From Bacteroidaceae bacterium (GTDB lineage Bacteria; Bacteroidota; Bacteroidia; Bacteroidales; Barnesiellaceae_A): a stretch of DNA of 47,226 nucleotides. Of the stretch, positions 25,573 through 34,667 are shown one piece after another. The stretch covers positions 1 to 47,226 of the forward strand of contig JAFZFQ010000015.1 in NCBI GenBank assembly GCA_017555825.1, read 5' to 3'. The position numbers and the translations under genes are program-made. Position 1 is the stretch's first letter. Every line of letters starts with the position of its first letter. The notes beneath the pieces were generated by a model that saw only the letters and a list, made by a program, of their open reading frames with translations, was not told the DNA's origin and did not search any database.

Positions 25573-27678
25573 TTATTTCTTGATACCATCGCGGCTCATG
25601 AGAGCGTCGATTGAGGGCTCATGACCACGGAAACGCTTGTAGAGCTCCATGGGTTTCTCTGTACCACCACGAGAGAGTACATTCTCACGGAATGAGCGTG
25701 CAGTCTCTTGGTCGAAGATACCGTTCTCCTTGAATGCTGCAAAAGCATCGGCATCAAGTACCTCAGCCCACTTGTAGCTATAGTAACCCGAAGCATAACC
25801 ACCCGAGAAGATGTGGCTGAATTGAGGACTGAGAGCTGTACCCTCTACTGCGGGAAGAACTTGTGTAGAGGCCAAAGCGGCTGTCTCGAATGCCAAAGGA
25901 TCTTCAACAAGAGCTGTAGTTGTGTGCCATGCCATATCGAGCATACCGAATGACAACTGACGGATGCAAGCGTATGCAGCGTGGTATTGGCTTGAAGCGA
26001 TAATCTTCTCTACCAACTCGGCGGGGATAGTCTCGCCTGTCTCATAGTGACGTGCAAAGCCATCGAGGAACTCTTTCTCTGTGAGGTAGTTCTCATTGAA
26101 TTGTGAGGGCAACTCTACGAAGTCGCGGTATACGTTAGTACCCGAGAGTGAGTTGTAAGTAACCTCTGAGAGAAGGCCGTGGAGAGCGTGGCCAAACTCG
26201 TGGAGAAATGTCTCAACCTCGCCATATGTGAGCAATGAAGGAGCTGTAGCTGTGGGGCGAGTGAAGTTCATAACGATAGTTACGTGAGGACGGCTATCTA
26301 CTGTGTCGTTCTCCATCCATTGACCCTTGAACTCAGTCATCCAAGCACCTTGACGCTTGCCGGGACGGGGGAAGAAGTCGGTATAAAGTACACCGATATA
26401 CTCACCATTGGCATCTGTCACCTCATAAGCGCTTGCCTCTTTGTGATATGTGGGGATCTCTTTGTTCTCGGTAAATTGGAGACCATAGAGCTTGGTAGCA
26501 AGACCAAATACGCCTTCGATTACGTTATCGAGCTTGAAGTAGGGACGCAATACCTCGTCGTTGAGGTCATATTTGAGTGATTTCAATTGCTCGGCATAGT
26601 AAGAGAAATCCCATGCTTGCATTTGGAAATCGGCACCCTCTTTCTCGGCAGCAAATTTTTGAAGCTCGGCAACTTCTTCCATAGCTACGGGTTTGTAAGC
26701 AGCGAGAAGTTGGTTGAGAAGGTTGTACACTGCGTCGGTAGTACCGGCCATAGTGTGTTTGAGTTTGTACTCGGCAAAAGTTTGGCAACCGAAGAGTTTG
26801 GCAATCTCAAGACGTACCTCGGCGATACGAGCGAGAGTGGGAAGGTTGTCGAACTCACCACCGATAGAACGAGAAGTGTAGGCACGATACAACTCTTCGC
26901 GGAGGTCGCGACGAGTAGAGTATTTCATAAATGCACTGTAGCTGGGGAATGAGAGGTCAACCATGTAACCCTCTTTGCCCTTGCTTGCTGCCAAGGCAGC
27001 AGCGGCATCGATAGCGCTTTGGGGAAGACCGGCCAACTCCTCCTCTGTGAGTTCACGAGAGTAGGCATTGGTAGCGCGAAGAGCGTTTTGGCTGAAAACG
27101 AGAGTGAGGTTGCTCAACTCGTTTGACAACTCGCGATAGCGATCACGAGCCTCGCCTTCGAGGTTGGCACCGCTCGATGCAAATGACTCGTATGTGCTCT
27201 CAACAAGCATCATTTGCTCCGAAGTGAGATCCATCTCGGCACGACGGTCATAAACATATTTAATGCGCTCAAAAAGTTGCTCATTGAGGCTGATGTTGTT
27301 GCTGTGCTCTGAGAGGAGAGGTTGGATGCGTTGAGAAATTTCCATCATCTCATCGTCGCTCTCGGCGCCTTGCAACGCAAAGAATACACTTGCTACACGG
27401 TTGAGGTAGCTACCGCTCTCTTCAAGAGCTACGATAGTGTTCTCAAATGTAGGGATTGAACGTTGATTAACGATAGCGTTAATCTCGGCTACTTGGAGTT
27501 CGATACCTTTTTGGAAGGCAGGCTCATAAAGTTTGTTGCTAATCTTATCGAACGGAATAGTGTTGTGAGGGGTGTCATACTCACCACAGAAAGGATCGAC
27601 TTGATTGTTGTTAGTAGTGCATTGTGTTGTCATTAATGCAAAAAGACCTAAACTGATTGATACTAAAAAATTTTTCAT
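25573..27678 (-). CDS. M3-family zinc metallopeptidase (Dcp-like), lipoprotein
   Basis: The 701-residue peptidase has the zinc motif H493-E-F-G-H497 within a FLHEFGHALHGL segment. The typical Dcp/oligopeptidase A features downstream (FDQETARSFRENVLSRGG and a terminal FRGHEP) are present. Enzymes of this type release dipeptides or cleave short peptides. The N-terminus is a lipoprotein signal with C20 in MTTQC and polar residues after it, so the enzyme is probably anchored in the periplasm or at the outer membrane, unlike cytoplasmic E. coli Dcp. The gene is monocistronic. The 268 bp upstream of it hold no further gene, only the promoter of the next divergent unit. Confidence 0.93.
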   Translation of the reverse strand: MKNFLVSISLGLFALMTTQCTTNNNQVDPFCGEYDTPHNTIPFDKISNKLYEPAFQKGIELQVAEINAIVNQRSIPTFENTIVALEESGSYLNRVASVFFALQGAESDDEMMEISQRIQPLLSEHSNNISLNEQLFERIKYVYDRRAEMDLTSEQMMLVESTYESFASSGANLEGEARDRYRELSNELSNLTLVFSQNALRATNAYSRELTEEELAGLPQSAIDAAAALAASKGKEGYMVDLSFPSYSAFMKYSTRRDLREELYRAYTSRSIGGEFDNLPTLARIAEVRLEIAKLFGCQTFAEYKLKHTMAGTTDAVYNLLNQLLAAYKPVAMEEVAELQKFAAEKEGADFQMQAWDFSYYAEQLKSLKYDLNDEVLRPYFKLDNVIEGVFGLATKLYGLQFTENKEIPTYHKEASAYEVTDANGEYIGVLYTDFFPRPGKRQGAWMTEFKGQWMENDTVDSRPHVTIVMNFTRPTATAPSLLTYGEVETFLHEFGHALHGLLSEVTYNSLSGTNVYRDFVELPSQFNENYLTEKEFLDGFARHYETGETIPAELVEKIIASSQYHAAYACIRQLSFGMLDMAWHTTTALVEDPLAFETAALASTQVLPAVEGTALSPQFSHIFSGGYASGYYSYKWAEVLDADAFAAFKENGIFDQETARSFRENVLSRGGTEKPMELYKRFRGHEPSIDALMSRDGIKK

Positions 27679-27897
27679 TGGTTTGTGTGTTTACATTTTG
27701 TGGTGCAAATTTCGGCATTTATCTTGCTGTAATGTGAAAACTTTTTCTTAAAAAATCCAAAAATCAGAACATTACCCCCTATTTTTATATCGCACGAGGC
27801 TTTATTGAGAAATCGCAAGCCCACTTACCAGGCAGGCACGGCTATGCATACAAAAAAAATGCAAAGAAAAATTATACAACTTATAAAACAAATTCAC

Positions 27898-27905
27898 TAT
27901 ATTTG
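27898..27905 (+). promoter_or_regulatory. -7 element upstream of the LecA-like membrane protein pair
   Basis: TATATTTG, 41 bases before the ATG at 27947. No clear -33 TTG is present. Confidence 0.5.
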
Positions 27906-27946
27906 AGGTAAATCTCAAACATACGACAACCTTAACACACAACACT

Positions 27947-29113
27947 ATGAATAAAGAAGATTTTGATACTGCACAAATCGAGCACGATGATACCGGCAAC
28001 GTAAAAAAGACCAACGACAAACCCGATATCATTATCGACGTAAGACAATACCAAACTCTGCTCGAAATATTGGACAATCCGCGCAAAGCACTGAAGGCTA
28101 TGAGTGCGATTATTGTACTCACGATTGCCATCTTTGCGGCTTTGGCCTTTGTCGTTATTTCCATCAAGAGCTTCTACCCCTACAACGAGATAAAAACCAA
28201 CATGTTTGGTGCTACAACAATGGAAAACGAGGATGTAGAACTCACCTATTGGCTGTTCAACACAGCCGAGATGTGGGCCAACTCGGGCATCAGGGTAGAA
28301 AAAGGCGATGTTCTCACCATACGCGCATCGGGCAAGAGCAATACTGCCATACACCACCTTGTAGAGGAGGTAGAATATAATCAACAACTCACACACAACT
28401 GGGCCGGTACCGAAGGGCACAAGCGTAGTGGTCGCCGCAGTCAATATCGCATTATGCCCGAGCGACAATCTGACGCACTCATCATGCAAGTGATACCCGA
28501 AGATGTTGTTATATACGACAACAATCTATACAACAACAAATACATCAGCCCCAACTTCTCCGACAACAACACAAAAGAGGAAAATTACACAGAGTATAAC
28601 AACTATTATTTCATAGGCAAAGAGCGCACAGACTTGCGCATCGTACAAGATGGCATACTACACTTTGCCGTAAATGACATTGTACTCACACACAACTGCA
28701 TAGATACTATACAGAAGCACAACAACGAGCTCATCAAACGCGAGATAAAGACAGGCAATATTGATGACTTGTACAACAAAGCATATAGATTGGAAGCTCT
28801 CATTGCCAACAATGATACGGCCGAATACTTGAAGATTATAGACAACAAGAGTTTTGCCGAGTTCTGCCAAAAGTGGATTGTGTACAACCGCCAATCTATC
28901 AACTTGGGCAAGCACCCCGAGGCTATCGATGCAAAAATCTACACCACGCTAAACAAGCACTTGGCCGAAGAGTCAAAAATTTCGCCCAACGATGCACTAC
29001 CCTTCCACAACGAGATGCATTACTACCGTAGCAACAGCTACTACAATGCATGGTTTGACGACAATGTAGGCTCATTCCTCATTGTAGTAGAGAAACAAAA
29101 AAACAAGAATTAA
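27947..29113 (+). CDS. Membrane-anchored protein with LecA/PA-IL-like motifs, first of a paralogous pair
   Basis: I do not recognise a named family for this 388-residue protein. It has a cytoplasmic stretch of about 50 residues, one membrane segment (about 52-73) and a large outer part. That part shows W110-ANSGIRVEKGD-(121) and TIRASG, then a long middle, then LHFAVND, and finally AWFDDNVGSFLIVVE at the C-terminus. The order W..sGi.v.kGD..tI.aSG / VND / NxGSFxV resembles the galactophilic lectin LecA, but with an insert of roughly 130 residues between VND and the final strand. The next gene starts 5 bp later and repeats the same pattern. Lectin-like fold is inference; ligand is unknown. Confidence 0.7.
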   Translation: MNKEDFDTAQIEHDDTGNVKKTNDKPDIIIDVRQYQTLLEILDNPRKALKAMSAIIVLTIAIFAALAFVVISIKSFYPYNEIKTNMFGATTMENEDVELTYWLFNTAEMWANSGIRVEKGDVLTIRASGKSNTAIHHLVEEVEYNQQLTHNWAGTEGHKRSGRRSQYRIMPERQSDALIMQVIPEDVVIYDNNLYNNKYISPNFSDNNTKEENYTEYNNYYFIGKERTDLRIVQDGILHFAVNDIVLTHNCIDTIQKHNNELIKREIKTGNIDDLYNKAYRLEALIANNDTAEYLKIIDNKSFAEFCQKWIVYNRQSINLGKHPEAIDAKIYTTLNKHLAEESKISPNDALPFHNEMHYYRSNSYYNAWFDDNVGSFLIVVEKQKNKN

Positions 29114-29118
29114 AGTCT

Positions 29119-30426
29119 ATGAGCAAAAAAGAACGCAACAACGGCATCAAAGAGGTCATACAACAGGCCATGTTGTCGGGCAAGAAACATATTTTGCTCA
29201 ACGACAGCAGTTTCTTTATCGACCTTATAGACGATAAGAACAACAACCACAACACTCGTTCTATATCGCGCATTCTCACCTTCTGCATGGTTGTAATAGG
29301 CACAGCTATGTGTGCAGTATCTCTATTGGCAGGTGGTGTATTTCTCATCAAGAATATCCTACTCTACAACCAGCCACCTATCGTTACTGAGTCGGGATCA
29401 ATCGTACCTCAACGCTCATGTAGTCGTGAACAGGTATTGTTCTTTTTCAACACCAGCGAATGCTGGTCGAGCACCGGCGTTTATCTGCAAAAAGGTGATA
29501 AAATACGCATATCGCAATCGGGCGGATTTCACAACGACCTGAAGGGTGTATGTCAATCGGCCAAACAAAATAAGCAATTGAAGTACCCCTACTACGACAG
29601 TCGCATGGTAAACGGGAAAGTAGAAAAAGACCCCAATTCAAATCTACTTTATAACCACGACGATGCCGCTTTTGGCTCGCTACTGTGGCAAGTAAACGAC
29701 CGCAATATCGTACGCCAGAATCCCACAAAAGGAAATATACACCAACTATCGCCTCAGAAAGATAGCAAAGAGTATATAACCATAGAAGAAAACGGAGAGA
29801 TATTCTTCTCGGTCAATGATATTTACTTCACCAACGAGGTGATAAACAACTATTTATCAAAACCTCAAGCATCACAAATTGAGTCTATTGCCAACATGCA
29901 AGAGCGACTCGATTTTGTACAAGAGAACGACCTACTCTACTACATCGCTACCGACAACAAGCAGATAAACGTAGTGACACACCCCGACTCTATAAGGCGC
30001 CACTTTGGCGTCGACAATATGCGCGATATATGGTTCAAGGACAATATGGGTAGCATAATGGTTTGTATAGAGATAATGCGTGTCGCAGAGAATATGCCCT
30101 GGTATGCACATTGGTATCGCCAAACCGAGAACCATATCTTTGAAGACATCAACCAACATAGCGAGCACATACCCCGCATCTTGTCGGTCATATACAATTG
30201 CGCCGGCGCTATAACCCTACTTCTCCTTCAGATGATACTACTCGTTATATGGATATTCTCTAAAGGTACATACTTCGACATCGTCTCGGCGTTGTGGAGC
30301 CTACACCCCACCATATCGGCTATAACAATTGTATTGATTATAGCCCTACTGTTGTACTACTACCGCAACCAATGTACACAACTTGTCACTAAAGCTCAAA
30401 AAGCAATAAAACAATTGAGAAAATAA
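29119..30426 (+). CDS. Multi-pass membrane protein with LecA/PA-IL-like motifs, second of a paralogous pair
   Basis: This 435-residue paralogue of the preceding protein has a charged N-terminus (1-50), a membrane segment (about 51-78), an outer domain and two C-terminal membrane segments (about 355-381 and 399-415) with a basic tail. The outer domain shows W116-SSTGVYLQKGD-(127), RISQSGGF, FGSLLWQV, then EIFFSVND and later IWFKDNMGSIMVCIE. FGSLLWQV corresponds to the GALVMKIG position of LecA, which is less evident in the first protein. The extra C-terminal helices are absent from the first protein. The two genes are 5 bp apart and surely cotranscribed. Function is unknown; a surface or periplasmic sugar sensor is one possibility. 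Confidence 0.7.
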   Translation: MSKKERNNGIKEVIQQAMLSGKKHILLNDSSFFIDLIDDKNNNHNTRSISRILTFCMVVIGTAMCAVSLLAGGVFLIKNILLYNQPPIVTESGSIVPQRSCSREQVLFFFNTSECWSSTGVYLQKGDKIRISQSGGFHNDLKGVCQSAKQNKQLKYPYYDSRMVNGKVEKDPNSNLLYNHDDAAFGSLLWQVNDRNIVRQNPTKGNIHQLSPQKDSKEYITIEENGEIFFSVNDIYFTNEVINNYLSKPQASQIESIANMQERLDFVQENDLLYYIATDNKQINVVTHPDSIRRHFGVDNMRDIWFKDNMGSIMVCIEIMRVAENMPWYAHWYRQTENHIFEDINQHSEHIPRILSVIYNCAGAITLLLLQMILLVIWIFSKGTYFDIVSALWSLHPTISAITIVLIIALLLYYYRNQCTQLVTKAQKAIKQLRK

Positions 30427-30478
30427 GCGAAACGCATTTGATGCGAAAAACAAAATATTCGCGCTATATTCACTACCA

Positions 30479-30522
30479 AAACAAGAGGATGCCGCATCAG
30501 ATGAGGCATCCTCTTGTTTCCT
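30479..30522. terminator. Bidirectional terminator after the LecA-like pair
   Basis: The exact 15-bp arms at 30479-30493 and 30505-30519 have AAACAAG/CTTGTTT ends and an 11-base loop. The flanking genes converge here. Confidence 0.85.
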
Positions 30523-30561
30523 ATAGGGAGTATAAAGTTGTAAATTTTTGCTTTCTATCAT

Positions 30562-31032
30562 CTACCAAGTCACGTGCGACTTATCGAAGTCTACCAGCCA
30601 ACCTTCAAGAGAATAGACCATTTTGAGATCGAGGCCATGTAACACCATTTCCTCACCCAGCTCGTTTGTAACCAACACATTGCCATGAACAACATTTATA
30701 CTATCGGCCGGCATAAAGAATTGCGCCTGTGTTATTTTGAATCGAAGGTTACCATTTATCATATCATGTGTCTGCGAGCCCACCCAATCGGCATAGAAAG
30801 CTATCTCCTCGGCCGACTCGGCTGTAGCCATAGCACACGCCTCATCGTAGCGAGCATGTATCAGATGGTCGGCAAAAACTCGCGATATGCGCATCGGCTC
30901 GCTCTCTTTATGTCCACCACCTACGAGCCACACACAAGGCAGTGCCAACGTAAATAGAAAGAGTGCGATTTTGAAAATGCGAATCTGCCAACGGCGACGA
31001 TTGCCTTTGCTGTTTTTCTTCTTTCTTGTCAT
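30562..31032 (-). CDS. Small membrane-anchored protein, possibly NTF2-like (DUF4878-like)
   Basis: The 156-residue protein starts with a strongly basic stretch (KKKNSKGNRRR) and a single membrane segment (about 20-38). The outer domain contains ISRVFADHLIHARYDEACAMAT and ends with a beta-rich part (VYSLEGWLVDFDKSHVTW). That pattern, helix then curved sheet, resembles NTF2-like DUF4878 domains, but I am not certain. A TATCTTTG element at 31041-31048 lies only 9 bp before the ATG, so the mRNA would be nearly leaderless if that element is used. The frame extends 14 codons further upstream across this element, which I excluded. Confidence 0.65.
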   Translation of the reverse strand: MTRKKKNSKGNRRRWQIRIFKIALFLFTLALPCVWLVGGGHKESEPMRISRVFADHLIHARYDEACAMATAESAEEIAFYADWVGSQTHDMINGNLRFKITQAQFFMPADSINVVHGNVLVTNELGEEMVLHGLDLKMVYSLEGWLVDFDKSHVTW

Positions 31033-31040
31033 GATTGGCG

Positions 31041-31048
31041 CAAAGATA
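31041..31048 (-). promoter_or_regulatory. Possible -7 element of the small membrane-anchored gene
   Basis: TATCTTTG on the minus strand. A TTTG lies 18 bp further upstream, near the -33 position. The very short distance to the ATG lowers confidence. Confidence 0.4.
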
Positions 31049-31213
31049 GTGAAAGGCGAGAGAATACAAAACAAGTTTGCTTGAGTTTATTTTCCGAGCA
31101 GCATACTATCTGGAGCATATTATCGCACCACACGCCCCCCCCATAAAGAATAGCAAGATTGTGAAAAAAAGAAAAATCAACTATATATAATGTACTATCT
31201 CAACAAAAAGCAG

Positions 31214-31221
31214 TATCTTTA
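31214..31221 (+). promoter_or_regulatory. Possible -7 element of aroC
   Basis: TATCTTTA fits TAnnTTTG except at the last base and lies 21 bases before the aroC ATG. No -33 TTG is evident. Confidence 0.4.
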
Positions 31222-31242
31222 CTTTCTCAATTATTCACACCA

Positions 31243-32316
31243 ATGAACAGTACCGGACTTATATATAGACTCACCTCGTTTGGCGAATCGCACGGTTGCG
31301 CCATTGGGGGTGTTGTAGAAGGAGTACCCGCCGGCGTTAGACTCGACATAGATGCCATTCAGGCGTTTATGGCTCGCCGTCGTCCCGGACAATCGACCAT
31401 CACAACCCAACGCAACGAGCAAGACCAAGTAGAGTTTCTATCGGGTATTTTCGAGGGGGTTACAACCGGAACTCCCATCGGATTTATTGTGCGCAACAAC
31501 GACTCACGTAGTAGCGACTATGAGGCCATGCGCCACGTATTCCGTCCATCGCACGCCGACTATACCTACACCGCCAAGTATGGCCATCGCGACCATCGAG
31601 GCGGAGGTCGCTCATCGGCACGTGTCACCATAGCCACCTGCGTGGCAGGCGCAATAGCACTACAAATACTTGAACAGATGGGTGTTACCGTGCGTGCCTA
31701 CACCTCGCAAATAGGTCCGATTGCCCTACCCCACGACTACACAGCCTACGACCTCACCACTATCGACAGCAATGCCGTGCGTTGCCCCGACACCAAGGTG
31801 GCAGAGCACATGGAAGCTCTTATCAAAGAAGTGCGAAGCGAAGGCGACTCGGTAGGAGGCATTGTTACATGTGTGATACAAGGAGTTCCCGCCGGCTGGG
31901 GCGAACCTATATACGACAAGCTACATGCCGACTTGGGCAAAGCCATACTTAACATAAATGCTGTAAAGGGATTTGAATACGGCATGGGATTTGCCGGAGT
32001 GACAAAGCGAGGCTCGCAAGTGTACGATATATTTGAGGCACAAGAGGGGCATATCACCACTCGCACCAACCACTCGGGAGGTATACAGGGGGGTATAACA
32101 AACGGTGCCGACATCTACTTTCGTGCGGCATTCAAGCCCACACCCACCCTATTACAACCCATCGAGAGTGTAACAACTACCGGTGAGGCAACCACCTTAG
32201 AGAGTAACGGTCGCCACGACCCCTGTGTAGTACCCCGCGCCATACCGGTTGTAGAGGCTGCTACTGCAATGGTACTGCTCGACCACTATATGCGCAACAA
32301 AACAACCCTATTGTAA
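31243..32316 (+). CDS. aroC: Chorismate synthase
   Basis: AroC makes chorismate from 5-enolpyruvylshikimate-3-phosphate with reduced flavin. The 357-residue protein has the family signatures near the N-terminus (ESHGCAIGGVVEGVPAG), RPSHADYTY..KYG, RGGGRSSAR and DPCVVPRAIPVVEA. The length is normal. It leads a probable operon with the M20 peptidase (31 bp away), the radical SAM gene and the GH85 gene, although those products have no evident pathway link. Confidence 0.97.
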   Translation: MNSTGLIYRLTSFGESHGCAIGGVVEGVPAGVRLDIDAIQAFMARRRPGQSTITTQRNEQDQVEFLSGIFEGVTTGTPIGFIVRNNDSRSSDYEAMRHVFRPSHADYTYTAKYGHRDHRGGGRSSARVTIATCVAGAIALQILEQMGVTVRAYTSQIGPIALPHDYTAYDLTTIDSNAVRCPDTKVAEHMEALIKEVRSEGDSVGGIVTCVIQGVPAGWGEPIYDKLHADLGKAILNINAVKGFEYGMGFAGVTKRGSQVYDIFEAQEGHITTRTNHSGGIQGGITNGADIYFRAAFKPTPTLLQPIESVTTTGEATTLESNGRHDPCVVPRAIPVVEAATAMVLLDHYMRNKTTLL

Positions 32317-32347
32317 ATAAAATCATAAACCTTATAAAAACACAATT

Positions 32348-33709
32348 ATGCAAGAAACACTCAACTACATCAATCAAAACAAAGAGCGTTTTCGTGACGA
32401 ACTATATTCATTGCTTCGCATACCCTCAATCAGCGCCAAACCCGAACATCGCAACGATATGTATGCTTGTGCCCACCGCTGGTGCGAAATACTCCTCGCT
32501 GCCGGTGCCGACCGTGCCGAGTTGATGGAGACAGGCTACAACCCCGTAGTATATGGCGAGAAAATCATCAACCCCGAGTGGCCCACCGTTATCGTATACG
32601 GTCACTATGACGTTATGCCCGCCGAGCCTCTCGATTTGTGGCACAGCGACCCCTTCGAGCCCGAGGTGCGCGATGGTCGCTTGTGGGGTCGTGGTACCGA
32701 CGACGACAAAGGCCAAGGATTTATTCAAGTAAAAGCATTTGAGATAGCCCTCAAACGCAACCTACTGCACTGCAACGTAAAATTCCTCTTTGAAGGTGGC
32801 GAGGAGGTAGGTTCTCCCGGCTTGGAAGAGTTCTGCGCCAACAACCGCGAGTTGCTCAAAGGCGATGTTATACTCGTATCGGACACCAGCATGGTAGGTC
32901 GCGAGCACCCCTCATTGACCACCGGTCTGCGCGGACTTGCTTATTGGGAAATTGAGGTTACAGGCCCCTGCCGAGACCTTCACTCGGGTCACTTTGGTGG
33001 TGCGGTAGCCAACCCCATCAACGAGTTGTGCAAGATGCTTGCAGGCATTACCGATGCCGACGGTCGCATTACCATTCCTCACTTCTACGATGATGCCGAG
33101 GAGCTCTCTCCCGAAGAGCGTGCCATGATGGCCGCTGTGCCCTACGACGAGAAAGCCTATTGCGACGCCATAGGTGTAAAAGCCCTCTCGGGCGAGAAAG
33201 GCTACTCAACCATCGAGCGTGCCGCATCGCGTCCCACATTCGACATCTGCGGTATATGGGGTGGCTACACAGGCGAAGGCTCAAAAACCGTACTTCCCTC
33301 AAAAGCATACGCCAAGGTATCTTGCCGCCTCATTCCCAACCAAGATTATCACAAAATCACACAGCTATTTATCGACCACATTGCCGCAATAGCACCCAAT
33401 ACCATCGACGTAAAAGTCACCCCCATGCACGGCAGCGAAAGTTATGTGTGCCCTATTGGTATACCCGCCTATAAAGCCGCCGAAAAAGGCTTTGCCCTCG
33501 CATTCGGACAACAACCCTTGGCAGTGCGTCGTGGTGGTAGTATCGGTGTTATACCCATCTTCGAGCGCGTACTCGGCTTGAAATCGGTATTGATGGGATT
33601 TGGTCTTGAAAAGAATGCTATCCACTCTCCCAACGAGAGCTTTGCACTCGAAATGTACGAGCGCGGTATCGTAGCAGTGGTAGAGTTCTACAACCAATAC
33701 AAAGGATAA
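32348..33709 (+). CDS. M20-family dipeptidase
   Basis: The 453-residue protein is a cytoplasmic M20/M28-type zinc peptidase. Visible motifs are YGHYDVMPAEP (first metal histidine and nearby aspartate), the bridging aspartate in GRGTDDDKG, and the catalytic glutamate pair in FEGGEEVGSPG. A dimerisation domain runs from about 200 to 350, and a last metal histidine lies in NAIHSPNESF. It probably cleaves dipeptides (CNDP-like branch); the exact substrate cannot be read. Confidence 0.93.
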   Translation: MQETLNYINQNKERFRDELYSLLRIPSISAKPEHRNDMYACAHRWCEILLAAGADRAELMETGYNPVVYGEKIINPEWPTVIVYGHYDVMPAEPLDLWHSDPFEPEVRDGRLWGRGTDDDKGQGFIQVKAFEIALKRNLLHCNVKFLFEGGEEVGSPGLEEFCANNRELLKGDVILVSDTSMVGREHPSLTTGLRGLAYWEIEVTGPCRDLHSGHFGGAVANPINELCKMLAGITDADGRITIPHFYDDAEELSPEERAMMAAVPYDEKAYCDAIGVKALSGEKGYSTIERAASRPTFDICGIWGGYTGEGSKTVLPSKAYAKVSCRLIPNQDYHKITQLFIDHIAAIAPNTIDVKVTPMHGSESYVCPIGIPAYKAAEKGFALAFGQQPLAVRRGGSIGVIPIFERVLGLKSVLMGFGLEKNAIHSPNESFALEMYERGIVAVVEFYNQYKG

Positions 33710-33716
33710 ATAAAGA

Positions 33717-34640
33717 ATGGAAAAAGCACGCTACAACGACTACGGCTCTTTCCTACAAAAACACTTTGCAGGTAAAGTCCAGAAGATTTCTATCAACGGG
33801 GGCTTTACCTGCCCCAATCGTGACGGTTCGGTGGGCAGAGGTGGATGCACATTCTGCAACAATCAGACCTTCAACCCCGAGTATTGTAGCACAGAGTTGA
33901 GCGTAACCGAGCAGCTACAAGAGGGAGTGCGATTCTTTGCCCGCAAGTACCCATCGATGCGCTACCTTGCCTACTTTCAGGCCTATACAAGCACTTATGA
34001 CGAGATAGACCGCCTTATAGCGCGATATGAAGAGGCTCTATCGGTAGAGGGTGTGGTGGGCATCATCATCGGCACACGCCCCGATTGCATGCCACCGGAA
34101 TTGCTCAGCTACCTTTCGGAGTTGCGCAAACGCACCTTTGTCACTGTAGAGTATGGTGTAGAGAGCACCCTCGATGCAACCCTGCTACGCATCAACCGGG
34201 GGCACGACTATGCCACAGCAGTCGACGCTATTACACGCACAGCACAAGCCGGCATCATCACCGGCGCACACCTCATATTGGGGCTACCCGGCGAGTCGCA
34301 CAACGATATTTTATCGCACGCCACACGCCTCTCACAACTACCCTTGCACACCATCAAATTGCACCAATTGCAACTCATCAAAGGTACTGTAATGGGCAAT
34401 GAGTATATTGCCCACCCCGAACACTTTGACATACCCGACATCGACACATATATAGACCGTGCCATCGACTTTGTCGAGTTGCTACGCCCCGACATTGTAG
34501 TGGAGCGATTTGTTTCGCAATCGCCCACCAACTTGCTCATAGCACCTCATTGGGGTGTAAAAAATCACGAATTTACAGCACGCTTGCTACGTCGCATGCG
34601 AGAGAGAGACACCGTGCAAGGTAGCAAATGGTCAAAATAA
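33717..34640 (+). CDS. YhcC-like radical SAM protein (TIGR01212 type)
   Basis: The 307-residue protein has the unusual spaced cluster motif CPNRDGSVGRGGCTFC, that is C-x12-C-x2-C rather than CxxxCxxC, which typifies the YhcC/TIGR01212 branch. It opens with RYNDYGSFLQKHFAGKVQKI, also family-typical. The barrel motif LILGLPGES follows. The reaction of this branch is unknown; it is distantly related to Elp3-type enzymes. It starts 7 bp after the M20 gene. Confidence 0.92.
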   Translation: MEKARYNDYGSFLQKHFAGKVQKISINGGFTCPNRDGSVGRGGCTFCNNQTFNPEYCSTELSVTEQLQEGVRFFARKYPSMRYLAYFQAYTSTYDEIDRLIARYEEALSVEGVVGIIIGTRPDCMPPELLSYLSELRKRTFVTVEYGVESTLDATLLRINRGHDYATAVDAITRTAQAGIITGAHLILGLPGESHNDILSHATRLSQLPLHTIKLHQLQLIKGTVMGNEYIAHPEHFDIPDIDTYIDRAIDFVELLRPDIVVERFVSQSPTNLLIAPHWGVKNHEFTARLLRRMRERDTVQGSKWSK

Positions 34641-34667
34641 AAAATCTCAGAAACACACATAGGTATT

